DNA from: Bacteroidales bacterium
Lineage (GTDB): Bacteria; Bacteroidota; Bacteroidia; Bacteroidales; WCHB1-69
DNA: 37,646 nt
Assembly (NCBI GenBank): GCA_023229985.1
Contig: JALNYF010000013.1
Location: 1-37,646, forward strand
Reading direction: 5' to 3'
The notes beneath the pieces are model-generated. The model was not told the origin of the DNA. It was given only the letters and a program-made list of their open reading frames with translations, and searched no databases. The position numbers and the translations under genes were made by a program. Position 1 is the first letter of the stretch, and the number at the start of each line of letters is the position of its first letter. Positions 16,544-24,669 of the stretch are shown one piece after another.

Positions 16544-17416
16544 TTGAGAAACCGCTGCTCTATTGTTCTGTTATTGTTTCTTCTCGTTTCTTGTTCTCAC
16601 AAGGAGCAAAATGTGGAGAATTGTTTCTACCAAGGCAGCGATTCTTATCAGCGAAAAGTTACTCTTGCGAAAGAGCCTCAACGCATTGTTTCATTTTCGC
16701 CCGCCATCACCGAAATTATTTTTCTGCTCAACGCTAACCAAAAATTAGTGGGAATTTCCGACTTTTGCAACTATCCGCCCGAAACCGCGAAAATTACAAA
16801 AGTCGGAAAACTTCTCAATATCAATGTCGAAAACCTTCTCTCCTTGCACCCTGACCTGATTCTTATCGGATCGGTCATCAGTAAAGAAGACGTGGCAAAA
16901 ATTGAACAGGCAAATATTCCCGTTTTTTCGGTGAAACAAGAAAGTAAAATTGAGAACCTCTGCCAAACCATTGAAACAGTAGGGATATTGGTAAACCGAC
17001 AAAATGAAGCTGATTCATTAATTGATATTTATCGGCAAAAAATAGCAACTTTCAAGGCACAAAAACAAAATTCCGGCAAAAAAGTATATTATGTGGTCGG
17101 ATTCGGTCAAACCGGGGACTTTACGGCACCGGGAAATTCATATATTCACGACATTATTTCCCTTGCAGGCGGCGATAATATCGGCAAAACATTGAGCACT
17201 TGGAACATCAGTCGTGAACAATTACTCCAAGAAAATCCCGATTATATTTTTATTCGCGAAAAAGATAAAGCTGCTTTTTGCAAAACGTATCCTTACACTG
17301 AATTAGATGCCGTAAAAAATAAGCGGGTTTATGCTATCAATTCCGGCTGGATAGATATTTTATCGCCCCGAAATTTTGATGCCATTGAATATATTCATCG
17401 TGTAATAAATTCTTAA
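16544..17416 (+). CDS. Periplasmic substrate-binding lipoprotein (BtuF/FecB-like)
   Basis: A 290-residue protein starting with TTG three bases after the FKBP stop. A lipoprotein signal with lipobox LLLVSC is followed by a helical-backbone metal-receptor fold: QRIVSFSPAITEIIFLLNANQKLVGISDFCNYP is the classic N-terminal BtuF signature, then LLSLHPDLILIG, VVGFGQTGDFTAPGNSYIHDIISLAGGDNI and ENPDYIFIREKD. The family delivers cobalamin or iron-siderophores to an ABC importer. No permease or ATPase genes are adjacent and no cobalamin riboswitch is visible, so it probably serves an importer encoded elsewhere. The substrate is not certain; cobalamin is the first guess. Confidence 0.88.
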   Translation: MRNRCSIVLLLFLLVSCSHKEQNVENCFYQGSDSYQRKVTLAKEPQRIVSFSPAITEIIFLLNANQKLVGISDFCNYPPETAKITKVGKLLNINVENLLSLHPDLILIGSVISKEDVAKIEQANIPVFSVKQESKIENLCQTIETVGILVNRQNEADSLIDIYRQKIATFKAQKQNSGKKVYYVVGFGQTGDFTAPGNSYIHDIISLAGGDNIGKTLSTWNISREQLLQENPDYIFIREKDKAAFCKTYPYTELDAVKNKRVYAINSGWIDILSPRNFDAIEYIHRVINS

Positions 17417-17424
17417 TCAATATG

Positions 17425-18549
17425 ATGCGCAAGGTGTTGATCATTACTTGCATTTTATTGTTCAGTGTGAAGACCTATTCGCAGAATGAGAACGGGCATA
17501 ATTTATACCTTGAACCGGCACTTCGTGTAGGGCGAATTATCCCGAATGCTTCTAATTCAAGTTTTTTATGGAACGTGACTCTCTACAGCCTTGAACTACG
17601 TTTAGGGAAACAGACGACGGGAGAATTGCCTTGGCACCGGCTATTTAACTATCCTGAGTTTGGAATTGCGGCGCGTTACGGGCATTTTGACGATGACATG
17701 TTTGGAGATAAATTCGCAGTATTCGCATTCATGAATGGGACAATATATCGCAATAACCGGTTTACCCTACATTATCAGTTTGGCGCGGGAATAGTCTATT
17801 GGTCAAAGTATTACGATATGATAAAATACCCAATCAATCGCTATATTGGTTCGCACCTGAACGCGCACATTGACTTGGCTTTAGGGATAGATTATCGTAT
17901 TTCACCGCAGACAGCACTTACTTTACGCGCCAATTTTTCACACTCTTCCAATGCCGCACTCTGTCTTCCCAACATGGGCATTAATCCTATTTCGGCGGCT
18001 TTGGGAGTGAAGTGCTATTTTCATAAACAGAAAGAGTTGCCCTTTTCATTTGATGTCGAAGATACGGCATTTGTCAAGAAAAATAGCTTTTATGTTGCGA
18101 TTTCGGCGGGGGCGCGACAATCCAAAAAAGATGCACCTGAAAATAGTTACAAAGTAGAGCCCTATTATCTCGGGACGGTTTTGCAGTTGGGCTATTTTCA
18201 CCAATTCAGTCCAAAATTTCGCTACGGTGGCGGCTTCGATTTGATTTACAGTGGCGAATTAAAAACGCACCTGCCTGCCGAACAGCAAAAAACGGGCAAG
18301 TATTTCAGTGAAGCAGCTTTTCTGGCTTTTGAAGTCATTTATAACAGATTTGTTTTTCATACGAGCTTTGCCGTTTACCTCAACCGGAGTTTCAATTTTT
18401 ACACTCCTTACTACCAAAGAGTCGGTTTTCGTTTTTTGCTAGGAAAGAACAAAAACCATTTTGTAGGAGCAACCGTAAAAGCCCACGCCGGTTCAGTGGA
18501 CTACTTGGAATGGACTTACGGTTGCTGTTTTGTTAATTATTATAAATAG
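17425..18549 (+). CDS. PagL-like (acyloxyacyl hydrolase family) outer-membrane protein
   Basis: A 374-residue protein with a signal peptide (MRKVLIITCILLFSVKTYS) and a barrel-like mature part. The HSSNAALCLPNMGIN segment (H173, S175) closely follows the active-site region of PagL, the lipid A 3-O-deacylase, where His-x-Ser is followed by NA and PNxGI. However, the position I align with the third catalytic residue (Glu in Pseudomonas) is Asn187. The protein is about twice the size of PagL, with a second barrel-like half after residue 205 (FYVAISAGARQSKK, YYLGTVLQLGYFHQFSPKFRYGGGFDLIY). Lipid A deacylation is thus possible but not assured. A second ATG at 17422 is in frame one codon upstream. 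The 3' end overlaps hydG by ten bases. Confidence 0.68.
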   Translation: MRKVLIITCILLFSVKTYSQNENGHNLYLEPALRVGRIIPNASNSSFLWNVTLYSLELRLGKQTTGELPWHRLFNYPEFGIAARYGHFDDDMFGDKFAVFAFMNGTIYRNNRFTLHYQFGAGIVYWSKYYDMIKYPINRYIGSHLNAHIDLALGIDYRISPQTALTLRANFSHSSNAALCLPNMGINPISAALGVKCYFHKQKELPFSFDVEDTAFVKKNSFYVAISAGARQSKKDAPENSYKVEPYYLGTVLQLGYFHQFSPKFRYGGGFDLIYSGELKTHLPAEQQKTGKYFSEAAFLAFEVIYNRFVFHTSFAVYLNRSFNFYTPYYQRVGFRFLLGKNKNHFVGATVKAHAGSVDYLEWTYGCCFVNYYK

Positions 18550-19940
18550 ATGTCGCGTTCGCCTTCGTCAATTTTGGCGATGTTGTCTTTGATAGTTTCC
18601 TTCAGGGTTGGTTTTTCAACCTCTTCGATTAAGTTGGAAATCAGTTTCATTCCTTTTTCGCGCGTTTCCGGAGAGGCAAAATCGTTCAAGTATTCGCGGA
18701 AGGTAAAAAGCGCATTCGGCATACAAAAATCTTTAATCAAACCGGGTTTTGCCAAATCCATAAAATCGTGACCTACTCTTCCTTTCCGGTAGCAACCGGT
18801 ACAGAACGAAGGGATATAACCGCTCTCAATCATACTTGCAACTACTTCATCTAGAGTACGATGGTCACCTAATTGGAATTGACTGCCGGTATGTTCTTCC
18901 TCGGCGGCATAAGCGCCCGGGTTGGTACGGGAACCGGCGGAAATCTGACTCACGCCATAATTAAACAATTCTGTGCGCATATCGTCATTTTCACGGGTAC
19001 TCAAGATAATGCCGGTATATGGCAGCGCAATTCTGATAATGGCAATAATCTTTTTAAAATCGTCATCGCTTACTTTATGGGGAATATGTTCCGGAAGGGG
19101 AGCTCCTTCTGCCGGCTCAATGCGCGGGAAACTTATGGTATGAGGTCCGCAACCAAAAGCTTCTTCCAAATGGTGAGCGTGTTCCATTAGTGCCAAAATC
19201 TCAAAACGATAATCTGCCAATCCGAACAAAACACCCAAGCCAACATCATCAATTCCGCCTTCCATAGCTCTGTCCATCACCAACAAACGGTTTTCATAAT
19301 CGGCTTTCGGAGTACCCGCCGGATGGTATGTTTTGTATAAATCCGGTTCGTAAGTCTCTTGAAAACATACGTATGTCCCAATTTTCTCTTCCTTCAAACG
19401 ACGAAAATCCTCGATAGACATCGGAGCTAACTCAACATTGATACGGCGAACATATTGTCCGTTTTGTCTTACCGCATAAGTGGTACGAATGGCTTCGCAC
19501 ATGTAGTCAATCCCGTTGGCCGGTGTCTCACCACAAATGAGCAAAATACGTTTGTGTCCTTCCGCCAACAACGTTTTTACTTCCGTGGAAATTTCTTCCA
19601 TATCAAGTATTTTCCTTTTAATCTGTTTGTTATCTTTTCTAAAACTGCAATAAACACAATTATTAACACAACGATTCCCGGTATAAAGAGGTGCAAAAAG
19701 TACCAATCTTTTGCCATAAATTTCTTGTTTAACTTTTTTGGCAGTTTCCATTATTTGGTAAATCTGTTGGTGGTCTGTAACCCTTAGCAGCATGGCAACA
19801 TCTTCCAAACCAAGTCCTTTTAATTCGGAAGCGCGGTTTAAAACGTCATCTAACTCCTTTTGTGTCGGCTCATTGCCTTCAATTAAACGATAAAGTTTAT
19901 CTTTATCAATAAAATTTTTAAATTTTTTACTTGTATCCAT
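18540..19940 (-). CDS. hydG: [FeFe]-hydrogenase maturase HydG
   Basis: A 466-residue radical SAM enzyme that cleaves tyrosine to supply CO and cyanide ligands for the H-cluster of [FeFe] hydrogenase. Seen: the radical SAM triad CVNNCVYC (C91, C95, C98), LLICGETPANGIDY, RRINVELAPMS, QETYEPDLYKTYHP, GLADYRFEILALMEHAHHLE, FPRIEPAEGAP, SAGSRTNPGAYAAEE, and the C-terminal CTGC...C cluster site (about 379-405) that distinguishes HydG from the related thiamine enzyme ThiH. The start overlaps the stop of the regulator gene by one base (TAATG). HydE, HydF and the hydrogenase itself are not in the window. Confidence 0.95.
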   Translation of the reverse strand: MDTSKKFKNFIDKDKLYRLIEGNEPTQKELDDVLNRASELKGLGLEDVAMLLRVTDHQQIYQIMETAKKVKQEIYGKRLVLFAPLYTGNRCVNNCVYCSFRKDNKQIKRKILDMEEISTEVKTLLAEGHKRILLICGETPANGIDYMCEAIRTTYAVRQNGQYVRRINVELAPMSIEDFRRLKEEKIGTYVCFQETYEPDLYKTYHPAGTPKADYENRLLVMDRAMEGGIDDVGLGVLFGLADYRFEILALMEHAHHLEEAFGCGPHTISFPRIEPAEGAPLPEHIPHKVSDDDFKKIIAIIRIALPYTGIILSTRENDDMRTELFNYGVSQISAGSRTNPGAYAAEEEHTGSQFQLGDHRTLDEVVASMIESGYIPSFCTGCYRKGRVGHDFMDLAKPGLIKDFCMPNALFTFREYLNDFASPETREKGMKLISNLIEEVEKPTLKETIKDNIAKIDEGERDIYL

Positions 19941-20218
19941 TATTCTAAATTTTGATTATTATGATTTGAAAATTTGCTTTTTGCTAATATCGACTTCACT
20001 TCCACGTCGGGGAGTCTTCCCAATCTACCGGTCATCGCACTTAATTCATCCGTTGTGGCTTCCATAATTAAAGAGATAAAATGTAAACCACGCTCGTGCA
20101 AAGGCAACCCTTGCCTCGCCAATATTAAATTGCCGAATTCTGAAAGTATTTGATTGACTTTGGGAACTATTTCGCGATTTGAAATAAGTACACTGACTGT
20201 TCCGATTCTCTTTTCCAT
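19940..20218 (-). CDS. TM1266-type iron-only hydrogenase system regulator
   Basis: A 92-residue ACT/NikR-like protein of the TM1266 family, recurrently encoded beside [FeFe]-hydrogenase maturation genes. Seen: MEKRIGTVSVLISNREIVPKVNQ, NLILARQGLPLHERGLHFISLIMEATTDE and MTGRLGRLPDVEVKSIL, matching the family over its full length. The start at 20218 is preceded by AAAGGAG at a suitable spacing, one of the few clear ribosome sites here; the longer ORF would add 34 unrelated residues. It overlaps hydG by one base, so translation is coupled. A regulatory role is assumed from context; no DNA-binding domain is evident. Confidence 0.88.
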   Translation of the reverse strand: MEKRIGTVSVLISNREIVPKVNQILSEFGNLILARQGLPLHERGLHFISLIMEATTDELSAMTGRLGRLPDVEVKSILAKSKFSNHNNQNLE

Positions 20219-20309
20219 TAGTTGTCTCCTTTGGATTAGATTGATTAATAATAAGTTGCGTCCAACTTTGAATAAGATATAATCCGATTCTCGGTTTTGA
20301 AAGACGCAG

Positions 20310-20317
20310 CAAAGATA
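20310..20317 (-). promoter_or_regulatory. -7 promoter element for the regulator/hydG operon
   Basis: The - strand reads TATCTTTG, an exact TAnnTTTG match, 92 bases upstream of the ATG at 20218. This implies a leader of about 85 bases, longer than for most genes here. Confidence 0.6.
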
Positions 20318-20358
20318 CACTTATTTTGGATAGACTTCATTCATTAAAAAAAATAATT

Positions 20359-20571
20359 GCTGTCCGGTAAATATTGTAATGCGGTAGTGTCCAATCCCGT
20401 AAGATTCGTCTGTTTGTAATGTATTTTTCGTAAATATGGAATGGCGCGTGGCTACGGCAGGCTCCAAAAAGATAGAGATGCACGGACGTACATTTATTGA
20501 AATTAGAAAAAGAAAAGACTGTTTTGTAATCTACTCAATACTAATAAATTAAATAAAAAAAATTACCGGAC
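20359..20571. repeat. Non-coding element with inverted ends, short copy
   Basis: It begins GCTGTCCGGTAAAT (20359-20372), the exact inverse of the right end of the 3897-4439 element, and ends TTACCGGAC (20563-20571). The 28 bases at 20525-20552 match 4383-4410 with one difference. The rest of the interior (20373-20524) does not match the long copy by eye and holds no gene. It lies 22 bases beyond the coaE stop, and coaE looks short at that end. Confidence 0.6.
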
Positions 20572-20593
20572 CGAAACAATATTTCCGTTCGAA

Positions 20594-21127
20594 CTAAATA
20601 TCCTCTTCGTGGTCAATCACTTCGTCCGCCAAGTGGCATTTGATTTCTTGGTCGAGTTGGGCATTGATCCTTCGCATAATTTCCGCTTCCGACAATTCCG
20701 GGTTGCGACGTTGGATGCGTTTGATGCGCACCGGCAGCGAGGCGTGAACAACGATTATCTTATCGAAATAGGATTCCAAATGGGCTTCAAAAATGATGGC
20801 GGATTCCATCATCACGATATCGGCATTTTGTTGGGCAGCCCATTGATTAAACGCTTCCATTACCAAAGGATGAATCAAGGCTTCCAATTGCGCTTTTTTC
20901 TCTGCATTGGCAAAAATAATGGCACCCAATCTGCCGAAATTCAACCGATCGCCATCAAAAACCTCATCGCCGAACAATTTACGGACATCCGCTAACACAT
21001 CCGCGCGGGCGTATAATTTTTTTGCCTCGTCATCTGCATAAAAAACGGGTATACCATCTTCGATAAACATTCTGGAAATGAATGTTTTACCCGTTCCAAT
21101 GCCTCCTGTTAATGCTAATTTTTTCAT
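20594..21127 (-). CDS. coaE: Dephospho-CoA kinase, apparently C-terminally short
   Basis: A 177-residue P-loop kinase for the last step of CoA synthesis (phosphorylation of the dephospho-CoA ribose). Seen: LALTGGIGTGKTFISRMF (Walker A), GIPVFYADDEAKKLY, LGAIIFANAEKKAQLEALIHPLV, MMESAIIFEA, IKRIQRRNPELSEAEIMRRINAQ and the end ADEVIDHEED. Family members usually continue for about 20 to 25 residues past the VIDN-like segment as a final helix; here a stop comes almost at once, 22 bases from the repeat element. The kinase core is intact, so it may still work. The start at 21127 is preferred, since ATG 21142 lies within the -7 element. Confidence 0.9.
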   Translation of the reverse strand: MKKLALTGGIGTGKTFISRMFIEDGIPVFYADDEAKKLYARADVLADVRKLFGDEVFDGDRLNFGRLGAIIFANAEKKAQLEALIHPLVMEAFNQWAAQQNADIVMMESAIIFEAHLESYFDKIIVVHASLPVRIKRIQRRNPELSEAEIMRRINAQLDQEIKCHLADEVIDHEEDI

Positions 21128-21139
21128 CTTATTAAGATG

Positions 21140-21147
21140 CAAAAATA
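21140..21147 (-). promoter_or_regulatory. -7 promoter element for coaE
   Basis: The - strand reads TATTTTTG, an exact TAnnTTTG match, 13 bases upstream of the coaE ATG at 21127. That implies a very short leader. Confidence 0.55.
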
Positions 21148-21393
21148 CAAAAAAAAGAATACCATCAACATTATTTTAGGATTTTATTGTGAGAGCAGGA
21201 TGTTTTTTGGTAAAAAAACCACCCCTCCCAATCGTCCACCTCTCCAATAGTGAGAAATTGCGGTTGCCGATCATTAATCGTCAATGTGCGGAGAATTTTA
21301 TCATTTTTTAATAGAAAAATATTTATCGTAAGTATGAAAAAGAATATTAAAAAAGATTAAAATGTATAATAGTTTTAATTAGAAAAAAAGATG
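21148..21393. other. Intergenic region between divergent coaE and the acyltransferase
   Basis: These bases hold no convincing gene, terminator or repeat. A pyrimidine-rich patch, ACCACCCCTCCCAATC and its neighbour at about 21218-21246, stands out from the A+T-rich surroundings but has no partner I can find in the window. The right end carries the promoter listed at 21394. Confidence 0.4.
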
Positions 21394-21401
21394 TACTTTT
21401 G
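21394..21401 (+). promoter_or_regulatory. -7 promoter element for the acyltransferase/GT9/lpxK/PNP operon
   Basis: TACTTTTG, an exact TAnnTTTG match, 24 bases upstream of the ATG at 21426. A T run near 21373 lies at about the -33 distance but has no TTTG. Confidence 0.6.
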
Positions 21402-21425
21402 CCACTAAAATTTTAATAGTACTTC

Positions 21426-22586
21426 ATGACCGACAAATTTGAATCCATACGTCCTTTTAATCATAAAGAAGCAATTGTTGTAAGAAAGGAAGTCTTTGCA
21501 GATAAGGATTTTAAAAAGTTTTTGGAATACTTGAACATGGGCATTACCATTGATTCATTGGAACAAGAGTGCACGGAATTTGCCACTCAGTATGATTTTC
21601 AATACGCTGTAACACGCAAAGTTTTGCAATTTTTTTCCGATCAATCCACGACGCATGTTGAATACAAAGGATTGGAAAACATTTCCACTGATACGCCACA
21701 TCTGTTTATTGCCAATCATCGCGACATCATCATGGATTCAGCCTACCTGCAGTTATATTTCTTTTATAATCAACTTAACACATCAAGAATAGCCATTGGG
21801 GACAACTTGGTTTCAACTCCTCTATTGCTCAATGTTGCTCTATTAAACAAGATGTTTTTGGTAAAACGTAGTGCCTCAATTCGCGAAAAACTGGTAAATT
21901 CCAAACTTCTTTCCGAATATATTCATCATAGCTTGGCAACCGACCATGAATCGGTTTGGATAGCACAAAGGAACGGACGGACGAAAGACGGAATTGATAA
22001 GACCCAACAAGGTTTAATCAAAATGTTGGCTTATTATAACGATGAAGTTGACGTCGTGGATGCACTTAAAAAGCTCAGAATCACTCCTTTAACAATTTCA
22101 TACGAATACGAACCGTGCGATAATCTGAAAGCACGCGAATTGGCTTTATCGGAAAAAGAAAAATATGTAAAAAAAGAAGGGGAAGATTTTAATAGCATTT
22201 GCACCGGGATTTTTTGTTTCAAAGGACGCGTGAAAATCGTCATCGGTAAACCGATTATTGATGAATTGGATACGATTCCTGCCAATCTGCGCAAAAACGA
22301 AAAAATCAATAGGGTGTGTGATATGATTGATCAACAGATATATCAAAATTTTCAATTATTCCCCAATCACTACATCGCATACGATTTTTTGGAAAATAGC
22401 GATGAATTTGTTGAACATTATACCCCTGAACAGAAAAAAATATTTTTAGAATATATTGATAAACAGTCGATTGTAGAAGATGTACCGGCTGATAAAATGA
22501 AAAATTATTTGTTACAGATATACGCCAACCCCGTAAAAACACATTTTGGTAAATTTCTAATCAAAAAAGAAGAAAAAGATTGGTAA
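21426..22586 (+). CDS. Glycerol-3-phosphate/1-acylglycerol-phosphate acyltransferase-like protein
   Basis: A 386-residue protein with a PlsC/PlsB-type acyltransferase domain. Seen: HLFIANHRDIIMDSAYL (block I, with the catalytic His), LVSTPLLLNVALLNKMFLVKRSAS (block II), ESVWIAQRNGRTKDG (block III, with an Arg where the usual EG is seen) and LRITPLTISYEYEP (block IV). The first block reads H-x5-D rather than the textbook H-x4-D, although an Asp also sits at H+2. There is no obvious transmembrane span. Followed one base later by a GT9 glycosyltransferase and then lpxK, so a role in envelope lipid synthesis is likely; the substrate is unknown. Confidence 0.78.
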   Translation: MTDKFESIRPFNHKEAIVVRKEVFADKDFKKFLEYLNMGITIDSLEQECTEFATQYDFQYAVTRKVLQFFSDQSTTHVEYKGLENISTDTPHLFIANHRDIIMDSAYLQLYFFYNQLNTSRIAIGDNLVSTPLLLNVALLNKMFLVKRSASIREKLVNSKLLSEYIHHSLATDHESVWIAQRNGRTKDGIDKTQQGLIKMLAYYNDEVDVVDALKKLRITPLTISYEYEPCDNLKARELALSEKEKYVKKEGEDFNSICTGIFCFKGRVKIVIGKPIIDELDTIPANLRKNEKINRVCDMIDQQIYQNFQLFPNHYIAYDFLENSDEFVEHYTPEQKKIFLEYIDKQSIVEDVPADKMKNYLLQIYANPVKTHFGKFLIKKEEKDW

Positions 22587-22587
22587 A

Positions 22588-23595
22588 ATGAGTGATTTAC
22601 AACCTCCGTCGCGACGGAAAATATTAATTATCAGATTTAGTTCAATTGGAGACATTGTCCTGACAACCCCAATTATTCGTGCCATAAAACGGCAGATTGC
22701 GAATGCGGAAATCCATTATTTAGTTAAAAAACAAAATGCAATTTTATTGCAGAGTAATCCCTACGTTGACCAAATTCATACGTATGATGAAAATCTCAAA
22801 TTGCTGATGCAGGAATTGAAAATGGAAAATTTTGACTTTGTCGTAGATTTGCAAAAGAATATGCGCTCGTTGAAAATTGTCCGGAAATTAGGTTGTAGGC
22901 ACAATACTTTTCCGAAACATAATTTTAAAAAATGGGTGTTGGTCCGTTTTAAAGTAAACTTCCTTCCCGAAAAACATATCGTTGACCGTTATTTTGAAGC
23001 AGTCAAGGGTTTAAAAGTTCGCAATGACCACGAAGGACTGGATTTTTTCATACCGGAGAGTGACCAATATGACATTGACGACTTGCCGGCAATATTTGAG
23101 AACGGTTACGTTGCTGTTGCCATCGGTGCAAAACACGCCACCAAGCGCATTCCGGCAGAGAAAATTATTGAGATCGGGAATCTTCTTTTTAAGCCCATTG
23201 TGCTTTTAGGGGACAAGAATGATGCGATTGTCGGGGAGGAAATTGAATCAAAACTCAATGGAAAAGCCTATAATGCATGTGGGAAGTTTACCATCAACAC
23301 TACGGCATCCATTGTAGCACAAAGCGATTGCGTGCTCACCGCCGATACGGGGATTATGCACATTGCAGCCGCGCTGCATAAGCCGATAGCGTCACTTTGG
23401 GGAAATACGATGCCGGAATTGGGAATGTATCCTTACATCGCCCCCGACGCACCCGCCGCCAGAATCTTTGAAATCAACACCCTGCCCTGCCGCCCCTGCT
23501 CAAAACTCGGATTCAAAAAATGCCCTAAGAACCATTTCGCCTGCATGAACGATATCTCTTCTTACGAAGTAGCAGACTATATTAACCAATTTTAA
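22588..23595 (+). CDS. Glycosyltransferase family 9 (heptosyltransferase-like)
   Basis: A 335-residue GT-B enzyme of the ADP-heptose:LPS heptosyltransferase family. Seen: KILIIRFSSIGDIVLTTPIIRAIKRQ (N-terminal signature), FDFVVDLQKNMRS, GYVAVAIGAKHATKRIP, PIVLLGDKND, and SDCVLTADTGIMHIAAALHKPIASLWGNTMPE (the donor-binding C-terminal block), then a Cys-rich CRPCSKLGFKKC segment common in Bacteroidota members. It probably adds a sugar to the LPS core on the cytosolic face; heptose as donor is inferred from the family only. It lies between the acyltransferase gene (one-base gap) and lpxK (nine-base gap). Confidence 0.92.
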   Translation: MSDLQPPSRRKILIIRFSSIGDIVLTTPIIRAIKRQIANAEIHYLVKKQNAILLQSNPYVDQIHTYDENLKLLMQELKMENFDFVVDLQKNMRSLKIVRKLGCRHNTFPKHNFKKWVLVRFKVNFLPEKHIVDRYFEAVKGLKVRNDHEGLDFFIPESDQYDIDDLPAIFENGYVAVAIGAKHATKRIPAEKIIEIGNLLFKPIVLLGDKNDAIVGEEIESKLNGKAYNACGKFTINTTASIVAQSDCVLTADTGIMHIAAALHKPIASLWGNTMPELGMYPYIAPDAPAARIFEINTLPCRPCSKLGFKKCPKNHFACMNDISSYEVADYINQF

Positions 23596-23604
23596 TACTC
23601 TATT

Positions 23605-24669
23605 TTGAAAAAAATTCGCCTGATTTTTTTATTTCCATTGGGACTTTTGTATGGAATCATTACCTATTTCCGGCGATTTTTGTACAAAAAAAACTGTTTT
23701 TCCTCTTACAAACCGCCCATCAAAACTATTTGTGTTGGAAATATTGCCGTGGGAGGAACCGGCAAAACCCCTCACGTAGAATATCTTATCCGTTTGCTTT
23801 CCACGCAATATGCTGTTGCTACATTAAGTCGGGGTTACAAACGATTGACCCACGGTTATATTTCGACTTTCACTACCGAATTGCCCATCAATGCCCTGAC
23901 CATCGGCGATGAGCCGATGCAATTTCACACCCATTTCCCTGCTCTGCCCGTCGCCGTATGCGAAAAAAGAAAAATAGGCATTGAATCTTTGCTGTCGGAG
24001 AATAAGAATCTGGATATCATCTTGTTGGATGATGCTTTTCAACATCTTGCCGTGCAATGCGGTTTCAATATTGTCTTAACGGAATTTGCATCGCCCTACT
24101 TTCATGACTTTCCCATGCCGGCAGGAAATCTGCGAGAATTCCGCACAGCAGCAAAGAGTGCCGATATCATCATTGTGACTAAATCACCTTGCAATTTGTC
24201 GTTAGCCGAGAGTGAAAAATATCAAGAAAATTTTACCAAACAGAAGAAAAAAAGTATCTTTTTTACCACTTATTTATACGAAAATCCCCAGCCAATTACC
24301 GCCCGAGCCCAAGAGGTCCCCCTTCACAAAAACAGCCCAATTCTGCTACTGACCGGCATAGCCAATCCGGCTCCCTTACAACAAGAATTATCAAAGCAAT
24401 TCTCTAATATAGAATTAATTACATTCAACGACCACCATCTTTTTACCGCTAAAGATATTCATCTTCTGCAACAAAAATATGATGAAACCGGAGATAAAAA
24501 TACGGTGATCATGACCACTGAAAAAGATGCTTGCCGATTATTGACTAATGAAACAAAAAAAAGAGTATCTTTGTTGCCCATCTTTTCAATACCGATAAAG
24601 GTGGAATTTTTATTTGAGAAAGAATTATTGTTTAATCAAATCATTCAAGATTATGTTGGAAAAAATTAA
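23605..24669 (+). CDS. lpxK: Tetraacyldisaccharide 4'-kinase
   Basis: A 354-residue membrane-associated kinase that phosphorylates the 4' position of the tetraacyldisaccharide to make lipid IVA, the substrate of WaaA. Seen: an N-terminal hydrophobic anchor (LIFLFPLGLLYGIITYF), Walker A in VGNIAVGGTGKTPHVEYL, TLSRGYKR, IGDEPMQFH, VAVCEKRKIGIESLL, IILLDDAFQHLAV (Walker B with the catalytic DD and QH), MPAGNLREF, and TTEKDACRL near the C-terminus. The start is TTG, nine bases after the GT9 stop. The last 17 bases overlap the PNP gene, so the two are coupled although functionally unrelated. Confidence 0.95.
   Translation: MKKIRLIFLFPLGLLYGIITYFRRFLYKKNCFSSYKPPIKTICVGNIAVGGTGKTPHVEYLIRLLSTQYAVATLSRGYKRLTHGYISTFTTELPINALTIGDEPMQFHTHFPALPVAVCEKRKIGIESLLSENKNLDIILLDDAFQHLAVQCGFNIVLTEFASPYFHDFPMPAGNLREFRTAAKSADIIIVTKSPCNLSLAESEKYQENFTKQKKKSIFFTTYLYENPQPITARAQEVPLHKNSPILLLTGIANPAPLQQELSKQFSNIELITFNDHHLFTAKDIHLLQQKYDETGDKNTVIMTTEKDACRLLTNETKKRVSLLPIFSIPIKVEFLFEKELLFNQIIQDYVGKN

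Noticed and set aside
16400..16560. Possible cobalamin riboswitch before the BtuF-like gene
   Set aside because: The gene starts three bases after the FKBP stop; there is no leader to hold one.
18540..19940. Thiamine enzyme ThiH or biotin synthase as the identity of the radical SAM protein
   Set aside because: The C-terminal CTGC...C cluster site and the coupled TM1266 regulator are specific to HydG; no thiamine or biotin genes are nearby.
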